A stretch of DNA of 64,000 nt. Source: an uncultured Roseateles sp. GTDB lineage: Bacteria > Pseudomonadota > Gammaproteobacteria > Burkholderiales > Burkholderiaceae. Where the stretch lies: NCBI GenBank assembly GCA_946480605.1, contig CAMLKW010000003.1, positions 4,152 through 68,151 of the forward strand, written 5' to 3'. The notes below the pieces were generated by a model. That model was not told the origin of the DNA. It searched no databases and saw nothing but the letters and a program-made list of their open reading frames with translations. The position numbers and the translations under genes are program-made. Positions 26,265 to 34,645 of this stretch are shown one piece after another (position 1 is the first letter of the stretch; each line of letters opens with the position of its first letter).

Positions 26265-27571
26265 TGTTTCTTCACTACCTCGAACTCGCCTGGCGCAACA
26301 TCCTCGCCAGCAAGGGCCTGTCCGCGTTGATGGTGCTGGCGCTCGCTTTGGGCATCGGCGCCTGCATGACCACGCTGACCGTCTACCACGTGCTGTCCGG
26401 CGACCCCATACCGCACAAGAGCCAGCGTCTGTTCAACGTGCAGCTGGACGCGGCCGACAAGGTCGGCTGGCAGGCCGGCGGGGAGCCCACCTTCGACCTG
26501 ACGCGCTTCGACGCGACGGCGCTGCTGCGCGACGGCAAGGCCATGCGCCAGTCCATGTCCAGCGGCTTCAACACCGCCGTGTCGCTGCCGGACGCGCAGA
26601 CCAAGCCCATCTTCTCCAGCGTGCGCTACACCTCGGCCGACTTCTTCGCCATGTTCGACGCGCCCTGGCAGCACGGCGGCGGCTGGAGCGCGGCCGACGA
26701 CGCGGCCGAGGCGCGCGTGGCCGTCATCTCCTCGGCGCTGAACGAGAAGCTGTTCGGCGGCGCCAACAGCGTGGGCCGCGAGGTCATCGTGCGTGGCCAG
26801 CCGCTGCGCGTCATCGGCGTGCTCAAGCCCTGGAACGTGAAGCCCCACTTCTGGGACCTGACGCTGGGCAGCTACATCGACACTGAGGACTTCTACCTGC
26901 CGTTCTCCACCGCCATGGCGCTGAAGATGGGCCACTGGGGCAACATGAACTGCTGGGCCCGCGGCGCCAATGGCGGCTCCTCGCTGGACCTGAGCGCGGC
27001 ATGCGCCTGGGTGCAGTACTGGGTGGAGTTCGCCAAGCCCGAGGACGCCGCCGCCTACCGCGACTACCTGGTGGCCTACTCCGAGGCGCAGCGCAAGGCC
27101 GGCCGCTTCGAGCGGCCCACCAATGTGCGCCTGCGCAACGTGATGGACTGGCTGGGCGCGCAGAAGGTGCTGCCGGCCGACGTGCGGCTGCAGACCTGGC
27201 TGGCCTTCGGCTTCCTGGCCGTGTGCATCGTCAACATGGTGGGCCTGCTGCTGGCCAAGACGCTGCGCCGCAGCGGCGAGATCGGCGTGCGCCGTGCGCT
27301 GGGTGCCACCCGCGGCGACATCTTCCAGCAGTTCGTCGTCGAGGCCGGCGTGCTGGGCCTGGCCGGCGCGCTGCTGGGCCTGCTGCTCGCGCAGGCCGGC
27401 CTGTGGCTGGTGCGCCAGAGCCCCAACGACTACGCCCGCCTGGCCGAGCTGGACGCGTCCATGCTCGCGCTGACGCTGGGCCTGGCCCTGCTGGCCAGCC
27501 TGCTGGCGGGCCTGCTGCCGGCCTGGCGCGCCGCCCTCGTCACCCCCGCCGTTCAGCTCAAGGTGCAGTGA
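26264..27571 (+). CDS. MacB/FtsX-type ABC permease 1
   Basis: A 435-residue protein: TM1 near 20-40, a large periplasmic MacB-like core domain (about 45-285), then three C-terminal TM helices with the FtsX signature (KTLRRSGEIGVRRALGATRGDIFQQFVVEAG). The start ATG overlaps the TolC stop. Four TM helices per subunit with a separate ATPase suggest a heterodimer with permease 2. Confidence 0.9.
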   Translation: MFLHYLELAWRNILASKGLSALMVLALALGIGACMTTLTVYHVLSGDPIPHKSQRLFNVQLDAADKVGWQAGGEPTFDLTRFDATALLRDGKAMRQSMSSGFNTAVSLPDAQTKPIFSSVRYTSADFFAMFDAPWQHGGGWSAADDAAEARVAVISSALNEKLFGGANSVGREVIVRGQPLRVIGVLKPWNVKPHFWDLTLGSYIDTEDFYLPFSTAMALKMGHWGNMNCWARGANGGSSLDLSAACAWVQYWVEFAKPEDAAAYRDYLVAYSEAQRKAGRFERPTNVRLRNVMDWLGAQKVLPADVRLQTWLAFGFLAVCIVNMVGLLLAKTLRRSGEIGVRRALGATRGDIFQQFVVEAGVLGLAGALLGLLLAQAGLWLVRQSPNDYARLAELDASMLALTLGLALLASLLAGLLPAWRAALVTPAVQLKVQ

Positions 27572-28791
27572 TGAAAGACCTCTTCCCCATCCTCTCCACA
27601 CTGCGCCGCCACAAGATCGCGGCCGGCCTCATCGTGCTGGAGGTGGCGCTGACCTGCGCCATCGTCACCAACGCGCTGCACCTGATCCAGACCCGCGTCG
27701 ATGCGTTGAACACCGACAGCGGCCTGGCCGAGTCGGAAATGGCCGTGCTGAACCTGCGCGGCAGCAAGCCGCTGGCGCCGGAGCGCGTCGCGTCGGTCGT
27801 CGGCGAAGACCTCGCGCGGCTGCGCGCGCTGCCCGGCCTGAAGTCGGTCACCGTGGCCAACCAGATCGCCTACGGCAACAACAGCAACAACAGCGGCGTG
27901 ACGCTGGAGCCGGACAGCAGGGGCCTGCGCGTGTCCGCGGCGCAGTACGCGTCCGACGACCAGATGCTGCCGACCTTCGGGCTGCGGCTGCTGGAGGGGC
28001 GCAATTTCACGCCCGAGGAGGTGCTGGACAACTTCCAGGCGTTCAGCGTGCCCGAACCCAAGATCGGCCAGCTCATCGTCAACAAGGTCATGGCCGAGCG
28101 GCTGTTCCCGGGCCAGTCCGCGGTGGGCAAGACGGTCTACATCTTCGGCAGCTCGCCGTCCACCATCATCGGCGTCGTCGACACGCTCACGCACACGCAG
28201 CTGCACCGCGCGCGCGGCGACGGCGGCGGGGCAGCCATGATCCTGCCGTTGCGCGGCGGCGGCTCGTACATCATCCGTGCCGAGGCGGGCCAGCTGGAGG
28301 CGCAGATCAAGGCCGTCACGGCGGCGCTGGAGGCGGCGGACCCCAGCCGCGTCGTCACCCAGGCGCGGCCGGTGACGCAGATGCGCGCCGAGTTCTATGC
28401 GCAGGACCGCGCGATGGCCTGGCTGATGGGCGGCGTCTGCGTGGCGCTGCTGCTGGTGACGGCCATGGGCATCGTGGGCCTGGCCAGCTTCTGGGTGCAG
28501 CAGCGCACGCGCATGATCGGCACGCGCCGCGCGCTGGGCGCCACCGAGCGGCAGATCCGGCGCTACTTCCAGCTGGAGAACCTGCTGCTGACGAGCACGG
28601 GCATCGTCATCGGCATGGCCGGCGCCGCGGCCTTGAGCCAACTGCTGATGCAGAGCTACGAGCTGCCGCGCCTGCCCTGGGTCTATCTGCCGGCCGGCGC
28701 CCTGTCCCTGTGGCTGCTGGGCCAGCTGGCCGTCTGGGTGCCGGCGCGGCGCGCCGCGCGGCTGTCGCCGGTCGCTGCCCTGCGCAGCTGA
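27571..28791 (+). CDS. MacB/FtsX-type ABC permease 2
   Basis: A 406-residue homologue of permease 1: TM1 (LIVLEVALTCAIVTNALHL), a periplasmic domain, and three C-terminal helices with RTRMIGTRRALGATERQIRRYFQLEN. The ATG shares a base with the permease 1 stop. Together with adaptor, ATPase and TolC it forms a full tripartite exporter, whose substrate (peptide, lipid or antibiotic) is unknown. Confidence 0.9.
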   Translation: MKDLFPILSTLRRHKIAAGLIVLEVALTCAIVTNALHLIQTRVDALNTDSGLAESEMAVLNLRGSKPLAPERVASVVGEDLARLRALPGLKSVTVANQIAYGNNSNNSGVTLEPDSRGLRVSAAQYASDDQMLPTFGLRLLEGRNFTPEEVLDNFQAFSVPEPKIGQLIVNKVMAERLFPGQSAVGKTVYIFGSSPSTIIGVVDTLTHTQLHRARGDGGGAAMILPLRGGGSYIIRAEAGQLEAQIKAVTAALEAADPSRVVTQARPVTQMRAEFYAQDRAMAWLMGGVCVALLLVTAMGIVGLASFWVQQRTRMIGTRRALGATERQIRRYFQLENLLLTSTGIVIGMAGAAALSQLLMQSYELPRLPWVYLPAGALSLWLLGQLAVWVPARRAARLSPVAALRS

Positions 28792-28837
28792 GGCCGGGCA
28801 CCGCACTCGGACTCTCGCCGGCTGGCACCATGGCGGC

Positions 28838-29701
28838 ATGAATCGCACCGCCCCGTTCCGCCGCCTGGCCGGCATCGCATTGCTTGCCGTGATGGCACTG
28901 GGCCTGCAGGCCGGCTGCGCCTCGCTGGACGAGCGCCAGCGCGGCTGGATCTTCCAGCCCGGCGACCGCACCTGGTCCGGCGGCCTGGCGGCGGCGCAGG
29001 GCATGGAAGACGTCTGGATCCCCTTCCGCAGCCCCTCGGCCGGTGCCGACGTGCGCCTGCACGGCCTGTGGCTGCCGCAGCCCGACCCGGACGCGCCGGT
29101 GCTGCTGTACCTGCACGGCGCCCGCTACGACGTGCGCGGCAGTGCGCCGCGCATGCGCCGCATGCACGAGCTGGGCTTCGCGGTGCTGGGCGTGGACTAC
29201 CGCGGCTTCGGCAAGAGCACGCCGGGCCTGCCGTCCGAGGCCCTGGCCGCCGAGGACGCCCGCGCCGCCTGGGACTGGGTCGCGCGCCAGCACCCCGGCG
29301 CGCGCCGCTTCATCTTCGGCCACTCGCTGGGCGGCGCCATCGGCGTGCAGCTGGCCAGCTCGGTGGCCGACGAGGCCGGCCTCATCGTGGAAGGCAGCTT
29401 CACGTCCATTCCCGACGTGGTGTCCACCTTCCGCTGGGGCTGGCTGCCGGTGTCGCCGCTGATCACGCAGCGTTTCGATGCCGCCTCGCGCGTGGCCGAG
29501 GTGGGCTCGCCGCTGCTGGTGGTGCACGGCAGCCGCGACAGCCTCATCCCCTACCGCCTGGGCCAGCAGCTGTTCGAGCGGGCCCGCGAGCCCAAGCGCT
29601 TCGTGCTGGTGGAGGGCGGCTCGCACCACAACACCAATGCGGTGGGCCAGGCGCAGTACCGCGAGGCGCTGGCCGAGTTGTTCGGACTGCAGCCCTCCTA
29701 G
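28838..29701 (+). CDS. Alpha/beta hydrolase lipoprotein
   Basis: A 287-residue protein with a lipoprotein signal ending in the lipobox LQAGC (lipidated Cys about 27). The catalytic domain has LLYLHGARYDVRG, DYRGFGKST, the nucleophile elbow GHSLGG, and late acid and base residues in VVHGSRDSLIP and GGSHHNTN. It is likely membrane-anchored in the periplasm. Bem46-like serine hydrolase; the substrate is unknown. Confidence 0.85.
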   Translation: MNRTAPFRRLAGIALLAVMALGLQAGCASLDERQRGWIFQPGDRTWSGGLAAAQGMEDVWIPFRSPSAGADVRLHGLWLPQPDPDAPVLLYLHGARYDVRGSAPRMRRMHELGFAVLGVDYRGFGKSTPGLPSEALAAEDARAAWDWVARQHPGARRFIFGHSLGGAIGVQLASSVADEAGLIVEGSFTSIPDVVSTFRWGWLPVSPLITQRFDAASRVAEVGSPLLVVHGSRDSLIPYRLGQQLFERAREPKRFVLVEGGSHHNTNAVGQAQYREALAELFGLQPS

Positions 29702-29741
29702 CCATCTGCCCTCCTATGATCCCCGCAGGGGGATCCAGGCG

Positions 29742-31145
29742 ATGGCAAGTCTTCGGCGAAGCGTTTCGGCAGTGATCGCGGCGATGGCCCTGGCCATGCT
29801 CGCCGGGCCGCTGAGCGCCGCGCCGCAGACGTTGCCGCTGTACACGGCCTACGCGGATCCGCCGCTGGACGCGAGCTCGCCCGGCAACCTGACCACGCGG
29901 CTGGCCCAGTGGCTCAGCGAGCGCTCGCAGGGGCGCTACCGCTTCGTGCCCACGCAGCTGCCGCGCGGCCCGCTGGACGCGCTGGTCGCCAAGCCGGGCT
30001 GGGCCGGCGCGGTCGTCTGGGCCAATCCGGTCTGGTTTGATGACACGCGCCGGCAGCGCTTCCTGTGGACGCCGGCCTTCATGCAGAGCGCCGATCTGGT
30101 GGTCTCGCGCCGTGAGCAACCGGTCGAATATCTGCTGGAGGGCCGCTCGCTGCAGGGGCTGTCCGTCGCCAGCGTGGCCGGGCACAGGCTGGTCGACCTG
30201 GACGGGCTGGTGGCGGCCGGCAAGCTGCGCCGCGTGGACGTGCCGCGTGCGCTCGATGGCCTGGGGCTGCTGCAGCAGGGGCGGGTGGACGCGGCGCTGG
30301 TGCAGGCCATCTCGATGGACTATTTCCGCCAGCGGCTGCCTGACCTGGACGGCTGGCTGTACGTGGCCCGCCAGCCGCGCGACACCTATGGCCGCCATGC
30401 GTTCACGGCCCCCGGTCAGGCGGCGCTGCGCGACTTCCTGGCGCGCCAGCTGCCGATGCTGGCGGCCGACCCCGCCTGGCGCGCCGTGCTGGCGCCGCCG
30501 CCACGGCAGCTGCGCCTGGTCAGCGTCGACACGCTGGGCAGCGCCTACAACCAGGCGCTGCGCGCGCTGCTGGACCGCGTGTTCGAGCGCGCCGGTCTGC
30601 GCTACGCGCTGACCGAGCGGCCCGCCGAGCGTGCGCTGGTGGAGCTGCGCGCCGGGCAGTTCGACGGCGACATCACGCGCCACCAGCGCTTCGACGAACA
30701 GCTGCCGGGGCTGCTGCGCGTGGAACCCACGCACTCGACAGTGTTCGATCTGGCCGTCACGCGCCGTGGCGGCCCGCAGCCGGCGCGCTGGGAGGATCTC
30801 GCCACCCTTAGGGTTGCCGTGCCGCGCGGTTTCAAGCGGATCGAGGCCTTGACCCAGGGCCTGGCCGCGCGCGAGCTGGTCGAAGGTGTCGATGCCTGCG
30901 TGCGCATGGTGGTGCAGGGTCGGGTGGACGTCTGCGTGGAGCCCGGCTACACCAGCACGGCGGGCCTGGGCCGCGTGCCTGCGGGGGCGCAGATCGAGAC
31001 CCGCGTGCTGGGCACCAGCGACATGCACCTGTGGCTGGGCGCCGCCCATGCCGACGGGGCGCGACGGCTGGGCCAGGCCTTGGCCGAGTTGGAGCGCAGC
31101 GGCGAGCTGGCGCAGCTGATGGGCGCGTTCCGCCGCAAACCCTAG
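29742..31145 (+). CDS. Exported protein with two tandem solute-binding domains
   Basis: A 467-residue protein. A signal peptide ends near PLSAAPQ. Residues about 27-245 and about 250-465 each look like a family 3 solute-binding fold: the first has LPLYTAYADPPLDASSPGNL and GRVDAALVQAISMDYFR, the second LVSVDTLGSAYNQAL, VELRAGQFDGDITRHQ and GRVDVCVEPGYTS. The second domain resembles the stand-alone periplasmic sensors often found without a transporter. The long upstream frame belongs to the hydrolase gene. The last four bases overlap the convergent DUF6279 gene. Confidence 0.78.
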   Translation: MASLRRSVSAVIAAMALAMLAGPLSAAPQTLPLYTAYADPPLDASSPGNLTTRLAQWLSERSQGRYRFVPTQLPRGPLDALVAKPGWAGAVVWANPVWFDDTRRQRFLWTPAFMQSADLVVSRREQPVEYLLEGRSLQGLSVASVAGHRLVDLDGLVAAGKLRRVDVPRALDGLGLLQQGRVDAALVQAISMDYFRQRLPDLDGWLYVARQPRDTYGRHAFTAPGQAALRDFLARQLPMLAADPAWRAVLAPPPRQLRLVSVDTLGSAYNQALRALLDRVFERAGLRYALTERPAERALVELRAGQFDGDITRHQRFDEQLPGLLRVEPTHSTVFDLAVTRRGGPQPARWEDLATLRVAVPRGFKRIEALTQGLAARELVEGVDACVRMVVQGRVDVCVEPGYTSTAGLGRVPAGAQIETRVLGTSDMHLWLGAAHADGARRLGQALAELERSGELAQLMGAFRRKP

Positions 31146-31969
31146 GCGGCCTGCAGCTGCCGCAGGTCGGCCAGCCAGCGGCCCCAATGCCGGGCCACGT
31201 GCTCGCGCTGCGCCGCGTCCAGGCCGTTCAGCAGCGTCAGCACGCTGGCGAGGATCTGCTCGCGGTAGGCCTGCTCCGCCGGCTGCGGCAGCATGTTGCC
31301 TGCCAGCAGCGCGGTGCCGCCCGCCAGGTCCTGGTGCGACCAGGCGCGCAGTGCCTCCAGCGTGCGGGCCTGGCGCAGCGCGCGGGCCTGGGCCAGCGCG
31401 GCCACGTCGACCTGCCAGCCCTCGGCGTCGCTGCGCGCCTGGCGGCGGGTGCTGCGGTCCAGGTCGCCCAGCCAGCGCTCCAGGCCGCTGGCATAGCGCT
31501 TGGCGCGCAGCTGCACGCCGTCGCGGCCGGCCTGCTCGTCCTGCCATTCGGCGCGGTTCTCGTCCATCTTGCGCTGCAGCCGCTGCCACTGCGCCGGCCG
31601 CAGCTGGGCCAGCAGCGGCGCGGCCAGCGGTGCGGCGTACTGCAGGCAGCGCTCGGCGCTGTCGCGGGCCTCGCGTTCCAGCGCGGCCAGCTCGGCGGCC
31701 GTCACGCCGCCGTCCAGCGCGCTGCGGGCGTGCTGCAGCAGCGCGATCCAGCGCGGCAGCTCCTCGCGGCGGTGCCAGGCCTGCCAGGCGCGCAGCTGCT
31801 GGTTCAGCAGCGTGCGCTGGTCGCGGTCCAGGTCCAGGTAGTTGTCCGCCCACAGGCCGGTCAGCAGCGGCAGTTGGCCGTAGGCCAGCGTCAGGCTGGA
31901 GCAGCCGACCAGCACGGCCAGCGCGGCCAGCGACAGCAGGGTGGCGATTCTGCGGAGCAGGGCGGACAT
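31142..31969 (-). CDS. DUF6279 family lipoprotein
   Basis: A 275-residue protein with a lipobox (LAVLVGC at about residues 17-23) followed by SSLTLAYGQLPLLTGLWADNYLDLD, the hallmark start of DUF6279 lipoproteins, and a mostly helical, Arg-rich body. It is probably an outer or inner membrane lipoprotein facing the periplasm; the function is unknown. Confidence 0.85.
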   Translation of the reverse strand: MSALLRRIATLLSLAALAVLVGCSSLTLAYGQLPLLTGLWADNYLDLDRDQRTLLNQQLRAWQAWHRREELPRWIALLQHARSALDGGVTAAELAALEREARDSAERCLQYAAPLAAPLLAQLRPAQWQRLQRKMDENRAEWQDEQAGRDGVQLRAKRYASGLERWLGDLDRSTRRQARSDAEGWQVDVAALAQARALRQARTLEALRAWSHQDLAGGTALLAGNMLPQPAEQAYREQILASVLTLLNGLDAAQREHVARHWGRWLADLRQLQAA

Positions 31970-32022
31970 GTGTGCAGCATGACAGAGCTGCCCGCGCCGT
32001 GTTGCCGGCCGCCAGCAATACC

Positions 32023-32487
32023 TTAGGGGCAGGAGCTGCGCTGCATGGGGAAGTCGATGCCGCGCGCCTTGCCGTTCAGCTCGCCCTCGATGCGCGCGAG
32101 CAACCGGTCCGGCGCCGTGCGGCGGTAGATGACGCGTTGCGGGAAGTCATGCCCCGGGTTCTCGAACACCGCTTCGGCCTCGCCCTGGCGCGCCAGCCTG
32201 AACTCGGTGGGCGGCCGCCCCTGCGGCTGGGCGATGAAGCTGAGCCGGCCCTCGGCGTCGGCGCGCAGCTGCATGAACTCGAACTCCACGACCCGGCCGT
32301 TCTTGACGATGCGGGTCATGCCCAGCATCGCCCCGCCGGCCGGCGCCATCCATTGCTCCGTCGAGCCGGCCTCGCGGCCCTGCGGGTTCCAGCAGCCGGC
32401 CAGCCAGGCCACCGGCGCGAAGGGGTCGGTCTGCGCCTGGGCCGGCGGGGCCGCGGCGGCGAGGAGGAGGGCGGCCATCAGCTTCAT
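32023..32487 (-). CDS. DUF6265 family exported protein
   Basis: A 154-residue protein with a signal peptide (PPAQAQ-TD) and the DUF6265 pattern: FAPVAWLAGCWNPQGREAGSTEQWMAPAGG, MLGMTRIVKNGRVVEFEFMQL, FENPGHDFPQRVIYRR. Such proteins form a small lipocalin-like barrel; the function is unknown. Confidence 0.83.
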   Translation of the reverse strand: MKLMAALLLAAAAPPAQAQTDPFAPVAWLAGCWNPQGREAGSTEQWMAPAGGAMLGMTRIVKNGRVVEFEFMQLRADAEGRLSFIAQPQGRPPTEFRLARQGEAEAVFENPGHDFPQRVIYRRTAPDRLLARIEGELNGKARGIDFPMQRSSCP

Positions 32488-32550
32488 GGCTGGGAATTCT
32501 GCGCCGCGCGGTTATCGTTGACGCCCACGCAAACCCTCGCGGCCGCCCAC

Positions 32551-33036
32551 GTGTCCCGTCCCGACCTGACCCACACCTTCAAGCTGATGACGATCTGGCT
32601 GCTGATCGGCCTGCTGATCTTCGTCGGCTTCAAGTTCTGGGAGCGCGAGCGCGAGGCCAGCCGCTTCCAGCTGGCCGGCGGCGTGGTGGTGCTGACGCGT
32701 GCGCCCGACGGCCACTTCCACTGGCCCGGCCGCGTTGGCGACGTGGAGGTGGACTTCCTCGTCGACACCGGCGCCACGTCCACGGCGCTGCCGCAGGCGC
32801 TGGCCGAGCAGGCGGGCCTGCAGCCGCTGGGCGCCGTGCGCGCCCACACGGCGGGCGGCTCGGTCAACGGCTTTGCGGCGCGCGCCGACATCACGCTGGA
32901 AGGCGGCGTGGCGGCTCGCCGCCTGACCGTCACCGTGTTGCCCAACCTGGCGGCGCCGCTGCTGGGCATGGACGTGCTGGGCCGGCTGCACTTCAGCCAG
33001 AAGCCCGGCGAACTGCGCATCACCCCCAATCCATGA
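32551..33036 (+). CDS. Membrane-anchored retropepsin-like aspartic protease
   Basis: A 161-residue protein. One N-terminal TM helix (TIWLLIGLLIFVGFKFW) is followed by a single-lobe pepsin fold with the active-site motif FLVDTGATSTALP and the second hydrophobic-Gly strand PLLGMDVLGRLHF. It is of the TIGR02281 type, which dimerises to be active. A GTG start at 32551 fits the usual family N-terminus (SRPDLTHTFK); ATG at 32587 is the alternative. The stop overlaps the next gene by four bases. Confidence 0.83.
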   Translation: MSRPDLTHTFKLMTIWLLIGLLIFVGFKFWEREREASRFQLAGGVVVLTRAPDGHFHWPGRVGDVEVDFLVDTGATSTALPQALAEQAGLQPLGAVRAHTAGGSVNGFAARADITLEGGVAARRLTVTVLPNLAAPLLGMDVLGRLHFSQKPGELRITPNP

Positions 33037-33944
33037 TCCGAACCCTGTTGTTGCTGCTGCTGTTCGTCGGCGGCGCCCACGCCGCCTGCCCGCCCACGCC
33101 GGCTCAGCCCACGGCGCCGCAGGCCGCCGCCTGGGCGGCCCGCGCGCCCGACCGCGGGCCGCTGTGGCGCATCAGCCGCGGCGGCCACAGCAGCTATCTG
33201 TTCGGCAGCCTGCATGTCGGCAAGGCCGACTGGGCCTACCCCGGCCCGGCGTTGCGCGCCGCCTGGGCCCGGACCGAGGTGCTGGCCGTGGAGGTGGACC
33301 CCGCCGACGTGGGCCCCGCGCTGGCCGCCGCCGGCCGCGCCGCGCCACTGCCCGCACCACTGGCGGCCCGCATGGAGGCCCAGGCCCGCGTGGCCTGCCT
33401 GCCGCCCGGCGCGCTGAGCCCGCTGCCGGCCATGCTGCAGCTCAGCCTGCTGACGCTGCTGGAGGCGCGCCGCGACGGCTTCGACGCCGGCTTCGGCCAG
33501 GACCTGATGCTGCTGGCCTGGGCCAAGGCCGAGGGCCGACCGGTGCAGTCGCTGGAGAGCGTGGAGGAACAGATGGCCGCGCTGACGCCCGAGCCGGCCG
33601 AGCTGGACGGCGTGGTGGACGGCGCGCTGCGCCAGCTGCAGCGCGGCCAGTTGCGCGCGCCGCTGCGCAAGCTGGCCGACGCCTGGCAGCGCGGCGACCT
33701 GAAGACGCTGGCCGACTACCCGCGCTGGTGCGCCTGCGCCGACACGCCGGCCGAGCGTGCCTGGTTCAAGCGCCTCAACGACGACCGCAACCTGAACCTG
33801 GCGGCGCGCATCGATGCGCTGCACGGCGCCAACCAGCGCCTGCTCATCGCCGTGGGCGCGCTGCACATGAGCGGCCCCCAGGCCCTGCCGCGGCTGCTGG
33901 CCGAGCGGGGTTTCACCGTCGAGGCCTTGCGCCCCGCGAAGTAG
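33033..33944 (+). CDS. TraB/GumN family protein
   Basis: A 303-residue exported protein (signal ends near GGAHAAC). It carries the paired family motifs SSYLFGSLHVGKADW near the N-terminus and LLIAVGALHMSGPQAL near the C-terminus, which mark the TraB/GumN/TIKI fold, a proposed metalloprotease in which the two GxxH segments bind metal. Two cysteine pairs suggest a disulfide. Coupled to the retropepsin gene. Confidence 0.87.
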   Translation: MIRTLLLLLLFVGGAHAACPPTPAQPTAPQAAAWAARAPDRGPLWRISRGGHSSYLFGSLHVGKADWAYPGPALRAAWARTEVLAVEVDPADVGPALAAAGRAAPLPAPLAARMEAQARVACLPPGALSPLPAMLQLSLLTLLEARRDGFDAGFGQDLMLLAWAKAEGRPVQSLESVEEQMAALTPEPAELDGVVDGALRQLQRGQLRAPLRKLADAWQRGDLKTLADYPRWCACADTPAERAWFKRLNDDRNLNLAARIDALHGANQRLLIAVGALHMSGPQALPRLLAERGFTVEALRPAK

Positions 33945-33967
33945 CATGGCCGGCATTGGAGGCCCAC

Positions 33968-34645
33968 ATGACTGACAACAGCTTCACCAAGTTCGTGCCC
34001 GGATTCGACTTCCTGCAGGGCCTGGTCAAGAACGCCGGCTCGGCGCTGCCCGGCATCGGCCAGTGGGTGGCGCCCACGCTGAACCCCGAGGAGCTGGAAA
34101 AGCGCATCGAGGAGCTGCGCACCGTGCAGTTCTGGCTGGAGCAGAACGCGCGCATGCTGGCCGCCACCATCCAGGCGCTGGAGGTGCAGCGCATGACGCT
34201 GTCCACGCTGCAGACCATGAACGTGCCGCTGGCGCAGCTGCGCGACACGCTGAAGCTGCCCGAGGCCCCGGCCTGGCCGGCCGAGCCACCGCCCGCGGCC
34301 AAGGCCGCGGCGAAGACCGTCACGCGCACCGTGAAGGCCGCCACCAAGACGGCCAAGCTGGCCACTGATGCCGCCAAGGCCGCCGCGGCCAACCCGGCTG
34401 CCGCCATCGACCCCACACAGTGGTGGACGGCATTGAGCCAGCAGTTCACGCAACTGGCCACGACGGCGATGAAGGACACGGCGACAGACGCCGCCAAGAA
34501 CCTGGCCGGCAGCCTGGTCAAACAGAGCTTCGATGCCGCCAGCGACACGCTGAAGCGCGCGGCCTCCATGCCCGGCGCCGTCGCCAAGGGCCTGGCCGCC
34601 AAGCCGGTCGCCAAGACCACCCGGCCGCGCCGCAAGACCCCTTGA
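33968..34645 (+). CDS. phaM: PhaM-type polyhydroxyalkanoate granule regulator
   Basis: A 225-residue protein. The N-terminal region (FVPGFDFLQGLVKNAG, NPEELEKRIEELRTVQFWLEQNARML) is the PhaM family signature. The C-terminus is a long Ala/Lys-rich, histone-like tail (KTVTRTVKAATKTAKLA ... RPRRKTP) able to bind DNA. PhaM attaches PHA granules to the nucleoid and activates PHA synthase in Ralstonia. No phaC is in the window. Its stop overlaps the TTG start of glcD. Confidence 0.87.
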   Translation: MTDNSFTKFVPGFDFLQGLVKNAGSALPGIGQWVAPTLNPEELEKRIEELRTVQFWLEQNARMLAATIQALEVQRMTLSTLQTMNVPLAQLRDTLKLPEAPAWPAEPPPAAKAAAKTVTRTVKAATKTAKLATDAAKAAAANPAAAIDPTQWWTALSQQFTQLATTAMKDTATDAAKNLAGSLVKQSFDAASDTLKRAASMPGAVAKGLAAKPVAKTTRPRRKTP

